Part shown: positions 58,518 through 64,000 of the stretch, in pieces
How positions within the stretch are numbered: position 1 is the stretch's first letter
Layout: every line of letters starts with the position of its first letter
Source of the DNA: Chimaeribacter californicus
GTDB taxonomy: Bacteria > Pseudomonadota > Gammaproteobacteria > Enterobacterales > Enterobacteriaceae
Assembly (NCBI RefSeq): GCF_002858675.1
Contig: NZ_PJZF01000005.1
Location: 1-64,000, forward strand
DNA: 64,000 bases
Reading direction: 5' to 3'
Position numbers and translations under genes: made by a program
Notes under the pieces: generated by a model
Seen by the model: the letters and a program-made list of their open reading frames with translations, nothing else
The model's database searches: none
What the model was told of the DNA's origin: nothing

Positions 58518-59885
58518 TCAGGCTACCTCGACCAGCTGTTCCAGCGTTTGCCGGTTGGTGATTTTGCTGTCGATTTTAATGTAAGCGCTGCGCTCTTCCG
58601 GCACCACCACCACATCGGCCACTCCCGGCTGCGCACGCAACCGCGACGCCAGCGCGGCGTCTTGTACCGCCTGCTCAGACAGGGTGATGCGCAGGCTGCT
58701 GACATACGGCGGCTCCTGCATCGTCGCGCTGACCAGGAACCACACCACGGCAATCACCGCACACGCCATAAACACCGCACCGGCTCCGGCCAGGCCGAAG
58801 ATCCAGCCGCCCAGGCTGCCGCCGATGGCCACCCCGATAAACTGGCTGGTGGAGTAGACGCCCATTGCCGTGCCTTTGTAACCCGCCGGGGATTCCTTGC
58901 TGATTAATGAGGGCAGGATCGCTTCCATCAGGTTAAAGGCGAGGAAGAACAGCTGGATACCGGCAATGATCACCCACAGGTGATGGCCGCCGGCAGACCA
59001 GAGTACCAGCTCCGCCAGCAGCAGCACTGCCACACAGCTCATAAAGACCTGCTTCATGCGGCGTTTCTTCTCGGCATAAATGATGAACGGGATCACCGCG
59101 ACAAAGGAGGTCAGCATCGTGACCAGGTAAACCTTCCAGTGCTCGCTGGGCGGGAAACCGGCCTGTTCCATGACCCGCGGCAACACCACAAAGCTGGACA
59201 TCAGCAAAATATGCAGGCACATGATGCCGAAGTTAAGCTTCAGTAACTTGCTGTTGCCCAGCACCTTAGTGAAGCTGCCTTTGACCATGCTGGATTCGCG
59301 GTTAAGCACATGGCGGGAGGCATTCGGGACGACCGCCAGCGTAATGGCAATGCCGCACAGCGCCAGCAGGGCGATCATCCAGAACAGCGCATGCAGGCCC
59401 AGCGCATGGGTAATGATTGGCCCGAGCACCATCGCAATCGCAAAGGTAATGCCGAAGCTGATGCCGATAAACGCCATCGCCTTGGTGCGGTTCTGTTCAC
59501 GCGTCAGGTCAGAGAGCAGCGCCATCACCGCCGCGGCAATCGCCCCGGAGCCCTGCAACGCACGGCCAAGGATGACGCCCCAGATGGAGTCCGTCATGGC
59601 GGCAATCACGCTGCCGAAAGCAAAAATGCCTAAGCCAAACACAATCAGCGGCTTGCGGCCGATGCGATCCGAGAGCAGGCCGAACGGGATCTGGAAAATT
59701 GCCTGGGCCAGCCCATAAATACCGATCGCGATACCGATCAGCGTTTCACTGGCACCGGAGAGCGCCATGCCGTACGTCGTCAGCACCGGCAGCACCATAA
59801 ACATGCCGAGCATCCGTAAGGAGAAAACTGTCCCTAATCCCCATGTCGCCCGGCTTTCCTGCGGGGTCATTTGGTTATCTTTCAT
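58518..59885 (-). CDS. yajR: MFS transporter YajR with C-terminal YAM domain
   Basis: A 455-residue proton-coupled exporter of the major facilitator family with 12 membrane segments. The motif A loop is GLLSDRIGRKPLIVFG (about 65-80). The C-terminal about 65 residues (PPYVSSLRITL...SAYIKIDSKITNR) form the ferredoxin-like YAM domain special to this group. The substrate is unknown. The start at 59885 has GAGGTGG before it; a GTG two codons earlier is possible. A palindrome overlaps the leader (59897-59915). Confidence 0.95.
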   Translation of the reverse strand: MKDNQMTPQESRATWGLGTVFSLRMLGMFMVLPVLTTYGMALSGASETLIGIAIGIYGLAQAIFQIPFGLLSDRIGRKPLIVFGLGIFAFGSVIAAMTDSIWGVILGRALQGSGAIAAAVMALLSDLTREQNRTKAMAFIGISFGITFAIAMVLGPIITHALGLHALFWMIALLALCGIAITLAVVPNASRHVLNRESSMVKGSFTKVLGNSKLLKLNFGIMCLHILLMSSFVVLPRVMEQAGFPPSEHWKVYLVTMLTSFVAVIPFIIYAEKKRRMKQVFMSCVAVLLLAELVLWSAGGHHLWVIIAGIQLFFLAFNLMEAILPSLISKESPAGYKGTAMGVYSTSQFIGVAIGGSLGGWIFGLAGAGAVFMACAVIAVVWFLVSATMQEPPYVSSLRITLSEQAVQDAALASRLRAQPGVADVVVVPEERSAYIKIDSKITNRQTLEQLVEVA

Positions 59886-59896
59886 TACCACCTCAA

Positions 59897-59915
59897 AATG
59901 ACAAACTGCGTCATT
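59897..59915. promoter_or_regulatory. Palindrome upstream of yajR
   Basis: AATGAC-N7-GTCATT has perfect 6-base arms and lies 12-30 bases before the yajR ATG, next to its ribosome site. A repressor bound here, or an RNA hairpin, could limit yajR expression. Confidence 0.4.
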
Positions 59916-60048
59916 GTAGTGTTGTTAAGGCATTGCGGTAAATCGCCGGATGTTTAGCAGATATTACCGTCAGGTTGCACCTGTGGCCGCAGCGGCGGGC
60001 AGGCAGAAAAAGGCAGAGAAAAAGAAGCGGAGAGGGCAGGGGAGGGGC

Positions 60049-60081
60049 AAAAAAAAAGTGAAGTGCCGGAGCACTTCACTT
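60049..60081 (-). terminator. Terminator of the cyo operon
   Basis: On the minus strand AAGTGAAGTGC-TCCG-GCACTTCACT is followed by a T9 run. It lies 23 bases after the cyoE stop codon. Confidence 0.92.
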
Positions 60082-60103
60082 GATCAGATGCGCGACGCGC
60101 AAG

Positions 60104-60991
60104 TTACCAGACGTAAGTCAGCAGCGAGCCGGACGCCGGGACATTGAAGTCAACGGACATCATGACGCTCAGTGAGGTAATCGCCACGATAGAGAAGACG
60201 AACAGTTTGCGCGCCCACACTTTATCGTTGGAGGTTTTATACCCACGCAGGGCCATACCCAGCCACCAGACACTCACCGCCGCTGCGACCACCAGGTATT
60301 TGTACCCGGCATAGCCACCCAGCGAGAGCATCACGGTTGCCACCATAAACGCCAGGATATAGAGCGTAATATGGTTCTTCGCGACCGAGATGCCTTTCAC
60401 CACCGGCAGAACCGGGATGTTGGCAGCCTGATAATCCTTGAAGCGGAAAATCGCGATCGCATAAGAGTGCGGCATCTGCCAGAGGCTGAAAATCAACAGC
60501 AGAATCAGCGCCCCGGCATCAAACTCGTTGCTCACTGCGCAGTAACCAATCACCGGTGGTGCTGCCCCGGAAAGGCTGCCAATCAGCGTGCCGTACACAG
60601 AGTTACGCTTCATGTAGAGGCTGTACACCCCGACATAAATAATAAACCCTGCCAGCGCCAGCCACATGGCCAGCGCATTGGCTGCGAAATAGAGCAACGC
60701 GCCGCCGGCAATACCCAACAAGGTCGCATACACCAGGGTGCTTTTCGGCTGAATAAGGCCCTTTACCAGAACCCGGTTCTTCGTTCTCTCCATTTTCTTG
60801 TCGATGTCGCGGTCAATGTAGTTGTTAAATACACAGCCCGAAGCGACAACCAACGAGACGCCCACCAGGGTAGCGAGGAAGAGGGGGTAATCAATGTTCC
60901 CTTTGGAAGCAAGGAGGAACCCCCCGACGACAGAAATTAAATTACCGAAAATAATTCCTGGTTTTGTTACTTGCAGGTATTGCTTAATCAT
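60104..60991 (-). CDS. cyoE: Protoheme IX farnesyltransferase (heme O synthase)
   Basis: A 295-residue inner-membrane prenyltransferase of the UbiA family that adds a farnesyl group to heme b, giving heme O for the bo3 oxidase. The Asp-rich motif is [18 protein letters not shown] (about 57-74). The second loop YTLMKR-like region reads [28 protein letters not shown]. Seven to nine membrane segments are evident. It starts 16 bases after cyoD. Last gene of cyoABCDE. Confidence 0.97.
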   Translation of the reverse strand: MIKQYLQVTKPGIIFGNLISVVGGFLLASKGNIDYPLFLATLVGVSLVVASGCVFNNYIDRDIDKKMERTKNRVLVKGLIQPKSTLVYATLLGIAGGALLYFAANALAMWLALAGFIIYVGVYSLYMKRNSVYGTLIGSLSGAAPPVIGYCAVSNEFDAGALILLLIFSLWQMPHSYAIAIFRFKDYQAANIPVLPVVKGISVAKNHITLYILAFMVATVMLSLGGYAGYKYLVVAAAVSVWWLGMALRGYKTSNDKVWARKLFVFSIVAITSLSVMMSVDFNVPASGSLLTYVW

Positions 60992-61007
60992 CGTGCAACT
61001 CGGCTCG

Positions 61008-61340
61008 TTAACGGACCATCATATTGAGGTTGAGGTTGTACATAATCCAGAGTGAGCCCACAACGACGATAAGAATGATCATAGCGGTGAACAGGAACGC
61101 CACCAGGTTCCAGCGCTCTTCCGACGACGTATTCATGTGCAGGAAGTACACCAGGTGCACCACAATCTGAATCACCGCCATCGCGACAACCGTGCCGAGG
61201 ATGGTCGCATGAGAGGCAGTGCCGTTCATCACCATCCAGAACGGAATAATCGTCAGGATCACAGAGAGGACGAACCCAATCAGGTAGCTTTTCATGCTGC
61301 CGTGGCTGGCGCCGCCATGCCCTGTAGAAGAATGACTCAT
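61008..61340 (-). CDS. cyoD: Cytochrome bo3 ubiquinol oxidase subunit IV
   Basis: A 110-residue small inner-membrane subunit with three segments ([42 protein letters not shown], and [20 protein letters not shown]). The His-rich start [20 protein letters not shown] is typical. The start at 61340 shares its A with the cyoC stop codon (TAATG), so translation is coupled. An upstream in-frame start at 61421 lies inside cyoC and is not used. Confidence 0.96.
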   Translation of the reverse strand: MSHSSTGHGGASHGSMKSYLIGFVLSVILTIIPFWMVMNGTASHATILGTVVAMAVIQIVVHLVYFLHMNTSSEERWNLVAFLFTAMIILIVVVGSLWIMYNLNLNMMVR

Positions 61341-61954
61341 TACATGGCCCCCATCAGATAGACAACGGTAAATACACAGATCCAGACCACGTCCAGGAAG
61401 TGCCAGAACAGGCTCAGGCACATCAGGCGGGTTTTGTTCACGGAGGTCAGGCCACGGTTTTTCACCTGAATCATCATGGTGATAATCCAGATAAGACCGG
61501 TGGTCACGTGCAGGCCGTGCGTCCCTACCAGCGTAAAGAAGGCAGAGAGGAAGGCACTGCGACCAGGCCCGAAGCCTTCGGTGATCAGGTGATGGAATTC
61601 ATAGATTTCCATACAGATGAAGCCGAGGCCGAACAGGAAGGTCAGGAATAACCAGGTATTGACGCCGCTCTTGTTGCCTTTGTTCATGGCCAGCATGGCC
61701 ATGCCGTAGGTAATACTACTGAACAGCAGGCAGAAGGTTTCTACCAGAACAAACGGCAGTTCAAAGATGTCTTTACCGGAGGGACCGCCGGCGGTCCCAT
61801 TTACCAGGACTGCGTAAGTTGCGAACAAGCTCGCAAACAGCACGCAGTCGCTCATCAGGTAGATCCAGAAGCCAAAGACTTTGGTCTCACCTGCATCGTG
61901 GTGCCCATGCTCCGCATGGGCTACGTTGTGGTTAGTCAGAGTATCAGTTGACAT
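61340..61954 (-). CDS. cyoC: Cytochrome bo3 ubiquinol oxidase subunit III
   Basis: A 204-residue five-segment inner-membrane subunit (heme-copper oxidase subunit III family). The blocks [41 protein letters not shown] and [19 protein letters not shown] are conserved. The N-terminus is His-rich ([10 protein letters not shown]). It overlaps the cyoB end by 11 bases. Confidence 0.97.
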   Translation of the reverse strand: MSTDTLTNHNVAHAEHGHHDAGETKVFGFWIYLMSDCVLFASLFATYAVLVNGTAGGPSGKDIFELPFVLVETFCLLFSSITYGMAMLAMNKGNKSGVNTWLFLTFLFGLGFICMEIYEFHHLITEGFGPGRSAFLSAFFTLVGTHGLHVTTGLIWIITMMIQVKNRGLTSVNKTRLMCLSLFWHFLDVVWICVFTVVYLMGAM

Positions 61955-63935
61955 GTTTCACGCCTGCTTTGCTGATTTGTTCAAAATGTTGGTTCTCAAT
62001 ACGCTCGATTTCGGCAACCGGCACATAGTAGTCAACATCGTTGTCGAAGCTTTTCGCGATCCAGGTCACAATCATCACCAGGAAGCCCACAATCGCCAGC
62101 CACCAGATGTCCCAGATTGCGGCGAAACCAAAGATCAGGCTTCCCAGGGCGATGATGATACCGGCGCCGGAGTTTCTCGGCATATGGATCTCTTCATACT
62201 TCGCCGGCTTCTTATACGCTTCGCCTTTCTCTTTCATGTCCCAGAAGGCGTCACGGTCATGCACTTCAGGTACCACAGCAAAGTTATAGAACGGCGGCGG
62301 AGAAGAGGTTGCCCACTCCAGGGTACGCGCACCCCACGGGTCACCGGTCAGGTCGCGGTTCTGGTCACGGTCACGTACAGAGACGAAGATCATGATCAGC
62401 TGGCACAGGATGCCGCAGGCAATCAGCGCCGCGCCGACCGCAGCCACCATCAGCATCGGGTGGAATTCCGGGTCGATGTTCTGGCTCAGACGACGGGTCA
62501 TGCCCATGAAGCCCAGCACGTACAGCGGCATAAAGGCCACGAAGAAACCGATGATCCAGAACCAGAAGGAGCGGACCGCCCATTTCTCATTCAGCATGAA
62601 GCCGAAGGATTTCGGGAACCAGTAAGTCAGGCCGGCGAAGCAACCGAACACCACACCACCGATGATAACGTTGTGGAAGTGAGCGATCAGGAACAGGCTG
62701 TTGTGCAGCACGAAGTCCGCGCCCGGTACGGCCAGCAGTACGCCGGTCATCCCACCGATGGAGAAGGTGATGATGAAGCCAACGGTCCACAGCATCGCGG
62801 AGTTGAACTGAATACGGCCCTGATACATGGTGAACAGCCAGTTGAAGATTTTCACCCCGGTCGGGATGGAAATGATCATGGTGGCGATACCGAAGAAGGC
62901 GTTAACGTTCGCGCCGGACCCCATGGTGAAGAAGTGGTGCAGCCAGACGATAAACGACAGAACGGTAATCGCGATGGTTGCCCACACCAGGGAGGTGTAA
63001 CCGAACAGACGCTTCTTGGAGAAGGTCGCCGTTACTTCCGAGAACACACCAAACACCGGCAAGACCAGGATGTACACTTCCGGGTGGCCCCATGCCCAAA
63101 TCAGGTTGACATACATCATCATGTTGCCGCCCATATCATTGGTGAAGAAATGGGTGCCCAGATAACGGTCCATCGTCAACAGCGCGATGGTCACAGTCAG
63201 GATCGGGAAGGAGACAATGATCAGGATGTTGGTGCAGAGTGCCGCCCAGGTAAAGACCGGCATCTTCATCAGTGGCATACCTGGTGCACGCATCTTCAGG
63301 ATAGTCGCGAAGAAGTTAACACCGGTCAGCAGGGTACCAATACCGGAAATCTGCAGGCTCCAGATCCAGTAGTCGACACCCACGCCAGGGCTGAATTCCT
63401 TACCGGACAATGGCGGATAGGCCAGCCAGCCAGTCTGCGCGAACTCACCCACACCCAGAGAGATGTTGATCAGAACCACAGCAGCGGCGGTGAACCAGAA
63501 GCTGACATTGTTCAGGAACGGGAAGGCCACGTCACGTGCACCAATCTGCAACGGTACGACGATGTTCATCAGACCAATAACGAACGGCATTGCCATGAAG
63601 AAGATCATGATCACGCCGTGCGCGGTAAAGATTTGGTCAAAGTGATGAGGCGGCAGGAAACCCGCTTCCCCGGCAGAGGAGAGGGCCTGCTGGCCACGCA
63701 TCATAATGGCATCGGCGAAACCACGCAGCAGCATGACAAATGCCACGATGATGTACATGATGCCCAGTTTCTTGTGGTCAACGGAGGTTAACCATTCAGT
63801 CCACAGATACTTCCATTTGCCGAAGTACGTCACGGCACCGACAATGCCGGCCCCGAGTACAGCAACAACGGCAAGGGTAATCATAATGATGGGTTCGTGG
63901 TACGGAACCGCATCAAGCGTTAATTTTCCGAACAT
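61944..63935 (-). CDS. cyoB: Cytochrome bo3 ubiquinol oxidase subunit I
   Basis: A 663-residue core subunit with about 15 membrane segments that binds heme b, heme o3 and CuB, reduces O2 to water and pumps protons. Metal ligands lie in [16 protein letters not shown] (low-spin heme His), [17 protein letters not shown] (CuB His with the cross-linked Tyr), WLHHFFTMG (two CuB His) and [12 protein letters not shown] (heme o3 and b His). The D-channel Asp lies in the [16 protein letters not shown] region. The length equals E. coli. Confidence 0.98.
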   Translation of the reverse strand: MFGKLTLDAVPYHEPIIMITLAVVAVLGAGIVGAVTYFGKWKYLWTEWLTSVDHKKLGIMYIIVAFVMLLRGFADAIMMRGQQALSSAGEAGFLPPHHFDQIFTAHGVIMIFFMAMPFVIGLMNIVVPLQIGARDVAFPFLNNVSFWFTAAAVVLINISLGVGEFAQTGWLAYPPLSGKEFSPGVGVDYWIWSLQISGIGTLLTGVNFFATILKMRAPGMPLMKMPVFTWAALCTNILIIVSFPILTVTIALLTMDRYLGTHFFTNDMGGNMMMYVNLIWAWGHPEVYILVLPVFGVFSEVTATFSKKRLFGYTSLVWATIAITVLSFIVWLHHFFTMGSGANVNAFFGIATMIISIPTGVKIFNWLFTMYQGRIQFNSAMLWTVGFIITFSIGGMTGVLLAVPGADFVLHNSLFLIAHFHNVIIGGVVFGCFAGLTYWFPKSFGFMLNEKWAVRSFWFWIIGFFVAFMPLYVLGFMGMTRRLSQNIDPEFHPMLMVAAVGAALIACGILCQLIMIFVSVRDRDQNRDLTGDPWGARTLEWATSSPPPFYNFAVVPEVHDRDAFWDMKEKGEAYKKPAKYEEIHMPRNSGAGIIIALGSLIFGFAAIWDIWWLAIVGFLVMIVTWIAKSFDNDVDYYVPVAEIERIENQHFEQISKAGVKHVN

Positions 63936-63938
63936 CTT

Positions 63939-64000
63939 TTATTCCTCGGCTCCGGCTTTTGCGTGCTCACCCATGTCCATGCCTTTGCTCATGTCCATAC
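63939..64000 (-). CDS. cyoA: Cytochrome bo3 ubiquinol oxidase subunit II, C-terminal end (cut by window)
   Basis: Only the last 20 codons and the stop are in the window. They translate to MDMSKGMDMGEHAKAGAEE, a Met/His-rich tail of the kind found at the C-terminus of enterobacterial CyoA. The stop codon lies 3 bases before the cyoB ATG. Identified mainly by position as the first gene of cyoABCDE. The remainder lies beyond 64000. Confidence 0.88.
   Translation of the reverse strand, partial: MDMSKGMDMGEHAKAGAEE

Noticed and set aside
61881-63791. 636-codon plus-strand frame opposite cyoB and cyoC
   Set aside because: Antisense shadow of a membrane protein; the translation is very rich in His, Asp and Glu as expected from reversed hydrophobic codons.

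Overview
The window is chromosomal DNA of a GC-rich member of the Enterobacterales. Gene order follows the E. coli aroL-to-cyo segment almost gene for gene: aroL-yaiA-(aroM absent)-ppnP-rdgC ... mak ... sbcCD/phoBR ... brnQ-proY-malZ ... acpH-queA-tgt-yajC-secDF-yajI-nrdR-ribD-ribH-nusB-thiL-pgpA-yajO-dxs-ispA-xseB-thiI-yajL-panE-yajQ-yajR-cyoEDCBA. Content and protein similarity suggest a Serratia/Gibbsiella-like (Yersiniaceae) organism. This is inferred from recalled families, since no search was run.

Layout. 1-745 is a non-coding, highly structured repeat element. 746-5226 carries yedI, a small DUF1471 periplasmic protein, aroL, yaiA, ppnP and rdgC. 5352-13148 is an accessory block between rdgC and mak: a hybrid sensor kinase, a ribose-type sugar ABC transporter (ATPase, permease, binding protein), a D-lyxose isomerase-family enzyme and an OmpR-type response regulator. 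The two regulatory genes bracket the transport operon. 13534-16029 holds mak, a HicAB toxin-antitoxin pair and a cupin protein. sbcDC and phoBR follow, with an extra PstS-like binding protein after phoR. 24416-29050 is an accessory operon of a PTS EIIABC and a GH38 alpha-mannosidase. 29553-30656 is a MetE-like methyltransferase preceded by good matches to MetR and MetJ sites. From brnQ (31119) to the right end the genes are core housekeeping genes, apart from ggt (36017) and a 2-Cys peroxiredoxin (38080) with an OxyR-like site.

How the genes work together. The core part covers shikimate activation, queuosine tRNA modification (queA, tgt), Sec translocation (yajC, secD, secF), riboflavin (ribD, ribH), thiamine and 4-thiouridine (thiL, thiI), isoprenoids (dxs, ispA), phosphate control (phoBR) and the terminal cytochrome bo3 oxidase (cyo, cut by the window end). 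The accessory parts are mostly carbohydrate modules centred on lyxose/mannose-type sugars. They sit near Mak, which can phosphorylate fructose, so lyxose isomerase plus Mak could form a mannose-to-fructose-6-phosphate route.

The most interesting observations are the bracketed sugar-sensing locus, the regulatory sites upstream of the MetE-like gene, the mannosidase/PTS operon with repeated CGATTAAYC motifs and no local regulator, the OxyR-like site, the orphan PstS, and the large inverted-repeat element at the left end. I found no CRISPR array, tRNA, rRNA, phage or intact insertion sequence.
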